64,000 nucleotides of DNA from Leifsonia shinshuensis (GCF_022606355.1 NZ_JAHHZQ010000005.1:124001-188000); one strand, 5' to 3'; counted from the first letter of the stretch, positions 25,051-33,942 are shown. The notes: generated by a model not told the origin, from the letters alone. Numbers and translations are program-made.

Positions 25051-25914
25051 TCACTTCTTGACCGGTGCGTTGTTGTAGCCCGGCATGAGGAGGTGGCCTG
25101 CATCGACGGGCACCGAGATCCCGGTGACCGACGACGCCAGGTCGGAGTTGAGCCACAGCGCGGCGTCCGCGATGCGCTGCGGCGAGAGGAAGCCGTTCCC
25201 CTTGAGGGCGTGGAACGAGTAGCCGGCCTCGAGCATGTCAGCCTCCGTGCCCTCGCCCGCCGGCTTGCCGGACATCATGTCCCACGCGCCCTGCCAGCTG
25301 GTCATGGGCGTGAGGATGGCTCCGGGATGCACGGCGTTGACGCGGATGCCGTATTTCGCGTACTCCAGGGCGAGCGTCTTCATCACGCCGACGACACCGA
25401 ACTTCGCCGCGCAGTAGTGCACGTAGTTCTCGCCGGGCTCCAGTCCGTTGATCGACGAGGTCATCACGATCGAGCCGCCGCCCTGCGCCATCATCTGCGG
25501 CAGAACGGCCTTGGCCGACTTCCACACACCGGTGAGGTTGACGCCGATCATGTCGTCCCACATCTCGTCGGTGAGCTCGTGCGCCGGTGCGAGCGAGAAG
25601 ATGCCCGCATTCGCGATCAGGATGTCGATGCGCCCGAACTCGGCGACACCGCGCTCGACCGCGCGGTCGAGATCGGCCTGCTGGCGCACATCCCCTTCCA
25701 CCGCGATGATGCGACGGTCGAGCGCTTCGACCTGCTCGACCGTCTCGTCGAAGTCGGCCTGCTGCGCCATCGGGTAGACGACGCTCCCGATCTGGCTGAG
25801 GGTGTCGACGATGATCACGTCGGCGCCCTCGCGCGCACAGGTCACGGCGTGCGCGCGCCCCTGTCCTCGCGAGCCACCGGTGATCAGGGCGACCTTGCCG
25901 TCCAGCATTCCCAT
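25051..25914 (-). CDS. SDR oxidoreductase 3 (mycofactocin-type)
   Basis: 287 aa from ATG 25914. The most divergent of the four: TGGSRGQGRAHAVTCAREGAD, insertion VDTLSQIGSVVYPMAQQADF, Ser in MTSSING and Tyr-Lys in YCAAKFG. A longer substrate loop (QGAWDMMSGKPAGEGTEAD) follows. It still keeps the family insertion, so mycofactocin coupling is likely though less certain than for copies 1, 2 and 4. Confidence 0.85.
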   Translation of the reverse strand: MGMLDGKVALITGGSRGQGRAHAVTCAREGADVIIVDTLSQIGSVVYPMAQQADFDETVEQVEALDRRIIAVEGDVRQQADLDRAVERGVAEFGRIDILIANAGIFSLAPAHELTDEMWDDMIGVNLTGVWKSAKAVLPQMMAQGGGSIVMTSSINGLEPGENYVHYCAAKFGVVGVMKTLALEYAKYGIRVNAVHPGAILTPMTSWQGAWDMMSGKPAGEGTEADMLEAGYSFHALKGNGFLSPQRIADAALWLNSDLASSVTGISVPVDAGHLLMPGYNNAPVKK

Positions 25915-25969
25915 GTCGTGCCTTCCTTCTCTCTCGGCCGGAACAGACGCCGGCCGAGGCTCATCCGTG

Positions 25970-26785
25970 CTATCGCTTGTTGACGAAGCCGGCGTCGACC
26001 GGCAGCGTGACGCCCGTGACGTATCGCGCGGCATCCGACACGAGCCACACGATCGCGTTCGAGATGTCGACGGGTTCGACCATGGCGACCGGGAGCGCGT
26101 TCGCCATCGCCTGACCCATCGCGGGGTCGCTCTGGAGGAACTCCTGCATGAAGTCGTTGACGACCATGGGGGTGTTGACGCCCGTGGGGTGCACCGTGTT
26201 CACGCGGATCGAATACGGCGCGAGGTAGTTGGCGTAGGAGCGCATCAGCCCGACGACGCCGTGCTTGGCAGCCGTGTACCCGAGTCCACCGGGGGTGTCG
26301 CCGCCGATTCCGGTCAGACCGGCCGTGGAGCTGGTCAGGACGATCGCGCCGCCCGTTCCGCGGTCGATGAGCGATTGCTTCGCGACCTCCACCGTGTTGT
26401 ACACGCCGGTGAGGTTCGTGGCGATCACGTCGGTCCACTCCTGCTGCACCGGATGCATCGACATCGGCGCGATGCCCGCGTTGGCGAGCACGATGTCGAC
26501 GGAGCCGAGCTCGGCGGTGCCGGCGTCGAACGCGCTCTGGAGTGCGGCCTTGTCACGGACGTCGGCGATCTGCGAGTAGATGCGGCGGTCGAGCGCCTCG
26601 ACGAGGCGCACGGTCTCCGCGAGGTCATCCGGCGTCGACATCGGGTAAGGGACGGTGTCGATCTGAGCGGCGATGTCGACGGCGATGATGTCGGCACCCT
26701 CCTCGGCGAGGCGCACGGCGTGGCTCCGGCCCTGACCTCGGGCTGCGCCGGTGATGAAGGCGACTTTGCCTTCGAGAACTCCCAT
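25970..26785 (-). CDS. Mycofactocin-coupled SDR oxidoreductase 4
   Basis: 271 aa. [21 protein letters not shown], insertion [20 protein letters not shown], Ser in LTSSTAG and Tyr-Lys in YTAAKHG. First SDR after mftC; the 170 bp between them hold no gene. Copies 1, 2 and 4 are close to each other and probably arose by tandem duplication, with specificity loops at about 195-225 differing. Confidence 0.9.
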   Translation of the reverse strand: MGVLEGKVAFITGAARGQGRSHAVRLAEEGADIIAVDIAAQIDTVPYPMSTPDDLAETVRLVEALDRRIYSQIADVRDKAALQSAFDAGTAELGSVDIVLANAGIAPMSMHPVQQEWTDVIATNLTGVYNTVEVAKQSLIDRGTGGAIVLTSSTAGLTGIGGDTPGGLGYTAAKHGVVGLMRSYANYLAPYSIRVNTVHPTGVNTPMVVNDFMQEFLQSDPAMGQAMANALPVAMVEPVDISNAIVWLVSDAARYVTGVTLPVDAGFVNKR

Positions 26786-26955
26786 TTCTCTTCCTCTTCT
26801 CTTGTTCTCCCCGCCGCGTGCCGGTCGGCCTGCGGCGGGAGTGTGTTCCGCGTCTCGAGGGCGCAGTGAACCGCCCCGGGGTGGTGCCCCTGGTTGCGGT
26901 CGGTGTCGTCGTTCGGGTGCCGCGGTGCGGCGTCGTGTGTCGGTGAGGCTGGCGG

Positions 26956-28218
26956 TCAGCCGGTGAAGCCCGCCAGGGGGTCGGGCTCGCAGGCGTTGGC
27001 CGTCGGCTTGCCGAGCTCGTCACGCCGCTTCAGCGTGAGGCGCACAGGACCGAGTCCGGAGACCGGCCTGGGCGGTGACGTTCGATGTGAGTGGTCGATC
27101 GACGGCCGCGGAAGCGAACGCTCCTTGGCCTTCGCATTCTTCAGGAGCTCCTCGCCGTAGCCCTGGACGCATTCCGGATCCGGTCCGTCGAGCGGCAATC
27201 CCGTGAAGAACTTGGCGGCCATGCAGCCGCCCTTGCAGGTGTCGAAGAAGGCGCAGGACGTGCACGCCCCGCCGGACTGCGGCTGTCGCAGCCGAAGGAA
27301 CAGCTCCGACTCCCGCCACACCCGCTGGAACCCGCCGGGCATCCGCACGTTGCCCGCGAGGAACTCCTCGTGGATCGCGAACGGGCACGCGTACACATCG
27401 CCGACCGGGTCGATCAGGCACACGACGCGTCCGGCGCCGCACAGGTTGAGGCCCGGAAGCGCCTGCCCGTAGGCGGAGAGGTGGAAGAACGAATCGCCGG
27501 TGAGCACGCCGTCGCCGTGCGCGACCAGCCAGTCGTACAGCTCGCGCTGCTGCTCGGGGAGCGGGTGCAGGTCGTCCCAGCTGTCGGCACCCCTCCCGGA
27601 CGGGCGGAGGCGCGTGAGCCGGAGCTGGGCACCGTACCTGTCTGCGATGGCCTTGAACTCGTCGAGCTGCGGAATGTTGTAGCGCGTGCAGACGACGGAG
27701 AGCTTGAAGTTCTTCATGCCCGCGTCCTGGAGGTTCCGCATCGCCCGGAGGGCTGTGTCGTACGAACCGGGCCCGCGCACGTAGTCGTTGACCTCTGCCG
27801 TCGCACCGTCGAGGGAGATCTGGATGTCGAGGTAGTCGTTGCCCGCCAGCTGGCGGGCACGCTCGGGAGTGAGCTTGACGCCGTTTGTGGAGAACTTGAC
27901 GCCGACGTGGTGGGCGGTCGCGTAGTCGACGATCTCCCAGAAGTCGCTGCGCACAGTCGGCTCCCCGCCGCCGATGTTCACGTAGAACACCTGCATGCGT
28001 TCCAGTTCGTCGATGACGGCCTTGCACTCCTCCGTCGTGAGCTCGCGCGGATCGCGCCGGCCGGAACTCGACAGGCAGTGCACGCACGACAGGTTGCAGG
28101 CGTAGGTGAGCTCCCAGGTCAGGCAGATCGGCGCGTCCAGCCCGTACTCGAAGAGGTCGACGAGGCGGTTGCCCGTCGCGGTCCCGGGTGTCGCCCCGGT
28201 GGTCTCCAGAACGGTCAC
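26956..28218 (-). CDS. mftC: Mycofactocin radical SAM maturase MftC
   Basis: 420 aa, GTG start overlapping the mftB stop (GTGA). Radical SAM/SPASM enzyme that decarboxylates and cross-links the C-terminal Val-Tyr of MftA. The SAM-cluster cysteines Cys41, Cys45 and Cys48 lie in [11 protein letters not shown]. The GGGEPT motif follows at about 84-89. SPASM cysteines are visible in [30 protein letters not shown] and PEC. The N-terminal [20 protein letters not shown] is typical of MftC. Confidence 0.96.
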   Translation of the reverse strand: MTVLETTGATPGTATGNRLVDLFEYGLDAPICLTWELTYACNLSCVHCLSSSGRRDPRELTTEECKAVIDELERMQVFYVNIGGGEPTVRSDFWEIVDYATAHHVGVKFSTNGVKLTPERARQLAGNDYLDIQISLDGATAEVNDYVRGPGSYDTALRAMRNLQDAGMKNFKLSVVCTRYNIPQLDEFKAIADRYGAQLRLTRLRPSGRGADSWDDLHPLPEQQRELYDWLVAHGDGVLTGDSFFHLSAYGQALPGLNLCGAGRVVCLIDPVGDVYACPFAIHEEFLAGNVRMPGGFQRVWRESELFLRLRQPQSGGACTSCAFFDTCKGGCMAAKFFTGLPLDGPDPECVQGYGEELLKNAKAKERSLPRPSIDHSHRTSPPRPVSGLGPVRLTLKRRDELGKPTANACEPDPLAGFTG

Positions 28219-28508
28219 GACGCAGCCTCCACGAGCATCTCCGACCGGCGCAGCGCATCGAGGGCCTGGCCGAACCGGGGCAGCTCCCCCTCAGCGACCC
28301 CCGACGCCAGGCAGGCGTCGCGTGCCGTCTCCTGCGTGGGAAGCGCCTCGACCACCGCCAGCAGACGACGGTCCTTCAGGAACGAGAGCTTGCGGGTTCC
28401 GAAGTGGTAGAGCAGGGCACCGAAGGGCTCCGGTCGCACCGAGACCTGAGGGTGCAATCGCCAGGAACGCTCCAGGTCGATGACCTCGGCGTGCGCCTCA
28501 GTAGACAC
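28215..28508 (-). CDS. mftB: Mycofactocin peptide chaperone MftB
   Basis: 97 aa from GTG 28508, which lies inside the last codons of mftA (11-bp overlap) with GGGA 6 bp upstream; longer frames run back through mftA. MftB is the RRE-type chaperone that binds MftA and presents it to MftC. Typical wording is present: WRLHPQVSVRPEPFGALLYHFGTRKLSFLKD, followed by a helical end. Overlaps with mftA and mftC imply tight coupling. Confidence 0.93.
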   Translation of the reverse strand: MSTEAHAEVIDLERSWRLHPQVSVRPEPFGALLYHFGTRKLSFLKDRRLLAVVEALPTQETARDACLASGVAEGELPRFGQALDALRRSEMLVEAAS

Positions 28509-28599
28509 CGCACATCCCGTCGATCGAAACCTCCTCGACGAGGGTGTCGGCTTCGACGACGTCACTGGCGGCGTTGTCCGGTTCAGGCATTGCATCCAT
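28498..28599 (-). CDS. mftA: Mycofactocin precursor peptide MftA
   Basis: 33 aa, too short for ordinary gene finding. The peptide starts MDAMPEPDNAASDVVEADTL and ends VEEVSIDGMCGVY. The C-terminal core IDGMCGVY ends in the Val-Tyr pair that MftC cross-links and MftE then releases as part of AHDP. ATG 28599 has AAGGAG about 6 bp upstream; a second ATG at 28590 is in frame. Own promoter and operator upstream; first gene of mftABC. Confidence 0.95.
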   Translation of the reverse strand: MDAMPEPDNAASDVVEADTLVEEVSIDGMCGVY

Positions 28600-28662
28600 G
28601 TATTACTCCTTGCGACAGTGCAGCGATCGTGTTCGATCGTGGAGTTCTCCGCGACGCTGCCC

Positions 28663-28692
28663 ACTCTAGGTGGCACTAAGTGCCAGTCGCAA
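28663..28692 (-). promoter_or_regulatory. mftA promoter with embedded MftR operator candidate
   Basis: Minus-strand -35 TTGCGA (28692-28687) and -10 TAGAGT (28668-28663) with an 18-bp spacer. The spacer is almost filled by a perfect palindrome, TGGCACT-A-AGTGCCA (28671-28685). It overlaps the mftF stop codon, so mftABC can be transcribed separately from mftEF. A 14-of-16 match to GTGGCACTAAGTGCCA lies between mftE and mftR. Confidence 0.7.
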
Positions 28693-30136
28693 GACCCCTC
28701 CGGGGATCGGCCTGTTCCTCACCCCGCGGACGGCGGCGGCCGCGGACGATGTCGGGGAGCAGCGCTCGCAGTGAGCGCCCGGTGAACGCGCTCTTCCACA
28801 CCCCGAAGCCGTAGGCCAGATCGTCGAGCCTGCGCGCCAGCGCGAACCGGCCGAAGTCGAGCCGCGGACGGGTGCGGCGGTACTCGAGTGCGGCGTCCAG
28901 CGCGGCGGAGACGAGGAGCGCTCTTCGCGCGCGCCGGGAGACGAAGGCCGCCAGCACGGCGACGGGCCACCAATGCCGTACCAGGAGCGCCATGGTCTGT
29001 TTCACGGCGGCGTCGATACCGCTGAGCGTGAGTCGCGACGCGTCACGGTACGGATGATCGCTGCGTGTCAGCTTGCGCGCGATGCGTACCGTCGCCCAGC
29101 CCGCGATGGCCAGGACCGCCCACGGTGACCACTTCCGCTGTGCGAGCAGGGCGAGCATGAACGCGAGGCTCCACGGCGCGAACACCGCAGGGGCGATGAG
29201 GTTTCCGTGCCTGCGCTCCAACGGGGTCGCCGACGATCCGTAGAGCACCTTGCGCGACAGCCACTCCCGTGTGGTCGCGCGATGCTCGTGCCGCACGACG
29301 ACGCCCGGTTCGTAGCGCACTCTGAGCCCGTCCGCGACGAGCCGCCAGACCAGGTCGACGTCCTCCCCCTCGCGCATCCCGGGAGTGAAACCGGCGCCGA
29401 GCGCCTCGACCCGGGCGAGCAGGAAGGTGGCCGGCACCCACGAGACCGGTGCGCGTGGTTTCACCGCCGCACCGGTCGGGCCGAGATCGAGGGAAGACCG
29501 GGCGGCCTCGTACCTCTCGATCCAGTTCGCCCCCGCGCCGTCCCGCAGACCGAGCACACGAGGAGCGACGACGGCCATGCGCTCGTCCGCGAAGTGCCGC
29601 AGCAGGGTAGGGACGACCCCGTCGTCGATGACCACGTCCGTGTCGACGAAGACGACGAACGGGGTCGTCACCTGCTCGAGCCCGCCGTTGCGCGCTCCGG
29701 CCGGACCGAGGTTGCGTTCGAGCACGACGAGCTTCGCACCGTGCCGGGCGGCGGTGGCCGCGATCGGCTCCGGGTCGGGCGATGCGTCGTCGACGACGAT
29801 CAGCGGATGACCGGGCGGCACGCTCGCCAGCAGACGATCGAGTCCGTCCGCACGGCCGTAGGCGGGAATGACGAAGGTGACATCCTCGGTGCCGACGGCG
29901 GACGTCGGGAGCGTCTCCAGCACCGGGTCGGCGAGTCCGGCGTCGAGCAGGATGTCCGCGAGCGCCCTCGATGGGGCGTCCCGCACGTCGAGGCGACGGT
30001 TCGCCACAAGCCCCCGGGCGGCGTCCTTCAGGTAGAGCACCCGGGTGGGTGCCCCGCCGACCAGGGCACGTCCGCCGTCGCTGGCCCGCACATCCGCTCG
30101 GAGCCGAAGCACGACGCCGTCGGGTAGCCCGGTCAT
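28676..30136 (-). CDS. mftF: Mycofactocin glycosyltransferase MftF
   Basis: 486 aa, start overlapping the mftE stop (ATGA). GT2-family enzyme that adds beta-1,4-glucose units to the cofactor. It has a short N-terminal MftF-type region (GVVLRLRADVRASDGGRALVGGAP), then the GT-A domain with FVIPAYGRADGLDRLL, IVVDDASPDPEP, the DxD-like FVDTDVVIDD and a GEDVDLVWRL acceptor motif. C-terminal hydrophobic segments (about 310-345 and 385-400) anchor it to the membrane. Here it precedes mftA rather than following mftE at the end. Confidence 0.93.
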   Translation of the reverse strand: MTGLPDGVVLRLRADVRASDGGRALVGGAPTRVLYLKDAARGLVANRRLDVRDAPSRALADILLDAGLADPVLETLPTSAVGTEDVTFVIPAYGRADGLDRLLASVPPGHPLIVVDDASPDPEPIAATAARHGAKLVVLERNLGPAGARNGGLEQVTTPFVVFVDTDVVIDDGVVPTLLRHFADERMAVVAPRVLGLRDGAGANWIERYEAARSSLDLGPTGAAVKPRAPVSWVPATFLLARVEALGAGFTPGMREGEDVDLVWRLVADGLRVRYEPGVVVRHEHRATTREWLSRKVLYGSSATPLERRHGNLIAPAVFAPWSLAFMLALLAQRKWSPWAVLAIAGWATVRIARKLTRSDHPYRDASRLTLSGIDAAVKQTMALLVRHWWPVAVLAAFVSRRARRALLVSAALDAALEYRRTRPRLDFGRFALARRLDDLAYGFGVWKSAFTGRSLRALLPDIVRGRRRPRGEEQADPRRGLATGT

Positions 30137-30816
30137 CCGCGGCCCTGTGGTTCGCGCCGGATGCGACGGGCGGCCTCCGCGACCATCCGTTCGAGGAGGT
30201 GTCGGCCCTCAGCGGCGGACGCGCCGCGCGGATCGCCCAGGACGCCGTTGGGCGAGACCGCACGCACGCCCCTCTCGCGGAGTTCCGGAAGCAGGGCCTC
30301 GATGTGGTCGACAGGTCCGGCCGCGGCGCGATCGGGCATCACGCGCGAGGGGTGCAGGTGCAGCAGAAGAGAGGTCTCCGCGCGGCCGGCGTGCGCGTCG
30401 CCGCCGGGCGGCACGCACGGGACCCAGTCGACGTCGCGCCCCTCGAACCGGAGCCGGTCGACCGCGGCGGTCAGCGCCTCGAGATTGCCGCCGTGACCGT
30501 TCACGAACACGGTGCGGTCGGCCCAGGTGCCGATCGAGCGGCCGAGTTCGATCAGCACGGCGGTCAGCGCCTCTGTGCCGATGGAGGCGGTGCCTGGAAA
30601 GTCCTGGTGCTCACCGCTCGCGCCGTAGGCGATCGAGGGGGCGAGCACGGTTCCGCCTGGTGGCATCTGTTCGGCGACCCCGCGGGCCACGGCCTCGGCG
30701 ATCAGGGTGTCCGTGTCGAACGGCAGATGGAGTCCGTGCTGCTCGGTCGAGCCGACCGGCACGATCACCAGCGAGCCCGGCTCGATCCCGTCCCAACGCG
30801 TGTCGACGAGGTCCAT
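30133..30816 (-). CDS. mftE: Mycofactocin precursor peptidase MftE
   Basis: 227 aa. Creatininase-fold metallopeptidase that cuts the modified C-terminal Val-Tyr unit from MftA. Metal ligands are visible in VPVGSTEQHGLHLPFDTDT (Glu, His, Asp), FVNGHGGNLEAL (His) and HAGRAETSLLLHL (Glu). Divergent from mftR, with the shared operator candidate between them; first gene of mftEF. Confidence 0.93.
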   Translation of the reverse strand: MDLVDTRWDGIEPGSLVIVPVGSTEQHGLHLPFDTDTLIAEAVARGVAEQMPPGGTVLAPSIAYGASGEHQDFPGTASIGTEALTAVLIELGRSIGTWADRTVFVNGHGGNLEALTAAVDRLRFEGRDVDWVPCVPPGGDAHAGRAETSLLLHLHPSRVMPDRAAAGPVDHIEALLPELRERGVRAVSPNGVLGDPRGASAAEGRHLLERMVAEAARRIRREPQGRG

Positions 30817-30847
30817 CTTCAGACCCTACAGTCGGACGAACACGTCT

Positions 30848-30863
30848 TGACACTTGGTGCCAC
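30848..30863. promoter_or_regulatory. MftR operator candidate between mftE and mftR
   Basis: Reads GTGGCACCAAGTGTCA on the minus strand, 14 of 16 identical to the site in the mftA promoter. It lies within a wider 20-bp imperfect palindrome with GACAC/GTGTC ends. It overlaps a TTGACA at 30847-30852 that could be the mftR -35 box, though I see no good -10 for it. Confidence 0.7.
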
Positions 30864-30893
30864 GTGTCTTCAGGTTGGGTAAGAATGTGGGTT

Positions 30894-31508
30894 ATGACTG
30901 AACGGGCCGCCTCCCCTGCGTCGGGGAGACGTACGACCTCGATCGCCCACCTCAGCCATGTCGGTCTCCAGCTGTTCTTCGAGCGCGGGTTCGACGAGAC
31001 GACGGTCGACGACATCGCCGCCGCGGCCGGAATCGGCCGGCGGACGTTCTTCCGTTACTTCCCGTCGAAGAACGATCTGCCGTGGGGCGAGTTCGAGATC
31101 CTCGTCGACGAGATGCGCGAGCGCCTCGCCCACGTGCCGGCTGAGATGCCGATCTTCCAGGCGCTCCACGACGCCATCCTGGAGTTCAACCGCTACCCGG
31201 ACGACGAACTCGGCTACCATCGCGAGCGCATGCAGTTGCTGCTGAACGTGCCGACGCTCGTCGCGCACTCGACGTTGCGCTACGCGTCGTGGCGTGCGGT
31301 GATCGCGGAGTTCGCGGCGAATCGTCTCGGCCTCGACCCGCTCGATCTGAGGCCGCAGGAGATCGCGTGGATCTACCTCGCCGTCTCGCTCGCGTCGTAC
31401 GAGCAGTGGCTGCGCGACCACGACAGCGATCTGGTCGACGTGCTCGACAGAGCATTGGCCGACCTTCCGGTGTTGTTCGGGGGCCGGCCAGGCGGGTACT
31501 CCGAGTGA
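30894..31508 (+). CDS. mftR: TetR-type mycofactocin regulator MftR
   Basis: 204 aa from ATG 30894; an in-frame ATG at 30885 is possible. The helix-turn-helix is TTVDDIAAAAGIGRRTFFRYFPSKNDLPWGEF. The C-terminal part (FNRYPDDELGYHRERMQLLLNVPTL, SYEQWLRDH) matches mycofactocin-system regulators. In mycobacteria MftR represses the cluster and is released by long-chain acyl-CoA. Its stop overlaps the mftG start (GTGA). Confidence 0.9.
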   Translation: MTERAASPASGRRTTSIAHLSHVGLQLFFERGFDETTVDDIAAAAGIGRRTFFRYFPSKNDLPWGEFEILVDEMRERLAHVPAEMPIFQALHDAILEFNRYPDDELGYHRERMQLLLNVPTLVAHSTLRYASWRAVIAEFAANRLGLDPLDLRPQEIAWIYLAVSLASYEQWLRDHDSDLVDVLDRALADLPVLFGGRPGGYSE

Positions 31509-33073
31509 TCGCCCACGCGACGGAGGCGTACGACGTCATCGTCGTCGGGGCCGGATCGGCCGGGTGCGTCGTCGCCGAACGGCTCTCCGCGGACGGCAGC
31601 CGACGGGTGCTGCTCCTGGAGTCCGGTCCGACGCCGCTCGCCGAATCGGAGTTCCCCACTGAGCTGCTGGACGCCGGAACGGTGCGCGGCGCGGTGCCCG
31701 ACGGTGCCTACTCGTGGACGTTCCCTTCGCTGCTGACCTCGGGCCGCCCCTACGGGATCGTCAGGGGGCGCATCCTCGGCGGCTCGTCGACCACCAACGG
31801 CGGTTACTTCATCCGTCCCCGACGCGCCGATCTCGATGCGTGGGCTCGCCTCGGCGGCGAACGCTGGAGTGCCGCGGCGACGCTCGGCGAGCTCATCGCG
31901 CTCGAGGACGACCGCGATGCGCCCCTCCTCGCGCACGTCGCCGGTGAGATCCACGGCAGAAGCGGTCCGATCCCCGTCCAGCGCACCGACCTGCATCATC
32001 CCGCCTCGGTGCTTTTCGGGGCCGCCGCCGGTGAACTGGGGTTCCCGGCCGACCCGGACAAGAACGCGGATCAGCCGCCCGGCTTCGGTCCCGTCCCGTG
32101 CAACATCTTCCGGGGAGTGCGGCGCAATGCCGGGATATCGTTCATCCTGCCCGCGCTCGACCGCCCCAACCTCACGGTACGTGGCGACTCGACGGTCACC
32201 CGGGTGATCTTCGCCCGGGAGCGCACGGTGGGCGTCGAAGTGCGCGGTGAAGGGACGTCCGGTTCTGCGGCGCTCGATGTCGTCCGAGCGCCGCTGGTCG
32301 TCGTGTGCGCGGGCGCCGTGAAGTCCGCGCAGCTGCTGATGCTCTCCGGCATCGGGGCGGAGCAGAAGCTCTCGGCGCTCGGCGTGCCTGTCGTGGTCGA
32401 CGCGCCGCGGGTGGGGCGGGCCTTCGGCGATCACCCGCAGATCGCGATCGAGTGGCGGCCGAGGAATCCATCACCCGCTCCACCGGGCGGGTGGCTGGGG
32501 GGCGCCTTGCACACCGACGGAGTGGAGGTGCTCGGCACGCTCAAGCCGATGGCGGCGCTGACCGACGCCGAGCACCTCCGCGACGAGAGTCCGCTCGCGT
32601 TGATGGCGAGCGTGATGACGCCCAGCAACCACGGTGTCGTCACCCTCACCTCCGCCGATCCCGCGGTGCTGCCGCGACTGGACTACCACTACCTGGCTTC
32701 CGGCGAGGACAGAAGACGGATGCGGGACGCCGTCCGGCTGTGTGTCGACCTGCTCAGAACGAGGGCGTGGAGCGAGGGCTCGACAGGCGACACCGCACCC
32801 GTTCCCCGCACGCTCGCCGACGATGACCTCCTCGACGACTGGATCCGTGCACGCCTCGGCACGTCGCTGCACACGTGCGGCACGATCCCGTTCGGCGGCG
32901 GCGACGCCCCCGTCGACGGCCTGGGCCGCGTGCGGGGCGTCGAGGGGCTCGTCGTCGCCGACACCTCGATCCTGCCGACGGCGCCGACCCGCGGACCGGC
33001 GGTGGCGGCGCTGCTCGTCGGCGCGGTCATCGGGCGCGCCCTCGCGCAGCAGAGCGACGGCGTGAGCCGATGA
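31505..33073 (+). CDS. mftG: GMC-family mycofactocin dehydrogenase MftG
   Basis: 522 aa, GTG start coupled to mftR. FAD-binding VIVVGAGSAGCVVAERLS near the N-terminus, the second GMC signature around GRILGGSSTTNGGYFIRPRR, and the C-terminal catalytic His in LGTSLHTCGTIPFGG with VADTSILPTAPTRGPA. MftG re-oxidises mycofactocinol and passes electrons toward the respiratory chain. Its stop overlaps the next start, so the methyltransferase is made with it. Confidence 0.92.
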   Translation: MIAHATEAYDVIVVGAGSAGCVVAERLSADGSRRVLLLESGPTPLAESEFPTELLDAGTVRGAVPDGAYSWTFPSLLTSGRPYGIVRGRILGGSSTTNGGYFIRPRRADLDAWARLGGERWSAAATLGELIALEDDRDAPLLAHVAGEIHGRSGPIPVQRTDLHHPASVLFGAAAGELGFPADPDKNADQPPGFGPVPCNIFRGVRRNAGISFILPALDRPNLTVRGDSTVTRVIFARERTVGVEVRGEGTSGSAALDVVRAPLVVVCAGAVKSAQLLMLSGIGAEQKLSALGVPVVVDAPRVGRAFGDHPQIAIEWRPRNPSPAPPGGWLGGALHTDGVEVLGTLKPMAALTDAEHLRDESPLALMASVMTPSNHGVVTLTSADPAVLPRLDYHYLASGEDRRRMRDAVRLCVDLLRTRAWSEGSTGDTAPVPRTLADDDLLDDWIRARLGTSLHTCGTIPFGGGDAPVDGLGRVRGVEGLVVADTSILPTAPTRGPAVAALLVGAVIGRALAQQSDGVSR

Positions 33074-33903
33074 GTGTGCCGTCGCCGGAGATCGAGGGCA
33101 TCTCCGCCGACGGGTATCCGATCTATCGTGTCGACTCGTGCCTGTACCCGACACCGCGGCAGACCCGGCACGAGTTCCTCTCCGGACTGCACCGGGTCCT
33201 GCACCCACGCACCTACCTCGAGATCGGCGTGGCAGAGGGATTCGGGCTCGAGCTCTCGAAAGCGGTCACGATCGGAGTAGATCCCGCACCACGCATCTCC
33301 CGCACGCTTCCCGCCGACATCGAGTTGGTGCGGCAGACCAGCGACGAGTTCTTCAGTCGCGACGATGCACTGGCGTTCTTCGGAGGTGTGCCACCCGATC
33401 TCGTGTTCATCGACGGGATGCACCTCGCGGAGTTCGCATTGCGCGACTTCATCAACGTCGAGCGCCTCGCGGGGCCAGGCACAGTCGTGGTGCTCGACGA
33501 CGTGCTACCGCGACGCACGGAGGAAGCCGCACGGAAGCGGGCGAGCGAATACTGGACCGGTGACGTCTTCAAGCTCGTGGACATCCTGCGCGACCGGCGA
33601 CCGGACCTTGCATGCGCTATGGTCAACACCGATCCGACCGGAAGCCTCGTCGTCGTCGGACTCGACCCGCGATCTGCCGTGCTGCCCGACGCATATCGTG
33701 AGCTCTTCGCCGACCTCCGGGCGCCAGACCCGCAGCGAGTGCCAGAGAGCATCATCAGGAGGGCGGCGGCGAACGACGCTCTGGACACGCTCTGGTGGGA
33801 CGGGTGGCCCTCGATCGTCGCAGCGCGCGACGTCACTGACCCCCGCATGCCAGACGGGCTCGTCGAGCTCTTCCGAGGCGCTTTCGAAACGTCGACCCGG
33901 TGA
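33070..33903 (+). CDS. Class I SAM-dependent methyltransferase coupled to mftG
   Basis: 277 aa; ATG 33070 overlaps the mftG stop. Methyltransferase_24-like: SAM motif I is YLEIGVAEGFGLEL, the acidic residue is in TIGVDPAP, then PDLVFIDGMHLAEFALRDF and VVLDDVLPR. The DGMH and DDV residues suit a metal-assisted O-methyltransferase. Coupling to mftG makes the mycofactocin glycan a plausible target; a separate enzyme, MftM, does this in mycobacteria, but this gene need not be its orthologue. The last codons (STR-stop) lie in repeat D, so the native C-terminus may have been replaced. Confidence 0.8.
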   Translation: MSVPSPEIEGISADGYPIYRVDSCLYPTPRQTRHEFLSGLHRVLHPRTYLEIGVAEGFGLELSKAVTIGVDPAPRISRTLPADIELVRQTSDEFFSRDDALAFFGGVPPDLVFIDGMHLAEFALRDFINVERLAGPGTVVVLDDVLPRRTEEAARKRASEYWTGDVFKLVDILRDRRPDLACAMVNTDPTGSLVVVGLDPRSAVLPDAYRELFADLRAPDPQRVPESIIRRAAANDALDTLWWDGWPSIVAARDVTDPRMPDGLVELFRGAFETSTR

Positions 33904-33942
33904 GGACGGGGCGATCGCCGGATCTGTGCGGGCCTCAGGCCC
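33892..33942. repeat. Repeat D, copy 2, with a terminator-like hairpin
   Basis: Matches 16560-16611. The hairpin GGGCC-TCA-GGCCC (33930-33942) has the GNAT stop codon in its loop and lies between the convergent methyltransferase and GNAT genes, so it could end both transcripts. It has no T-tract. Confidence 0.75.

Noticed and set aside
26786-26955. Extra small gene between SDR 4 and mftC
   Set aside because: Only arginine- or valine-rich frames without ribosome sites.
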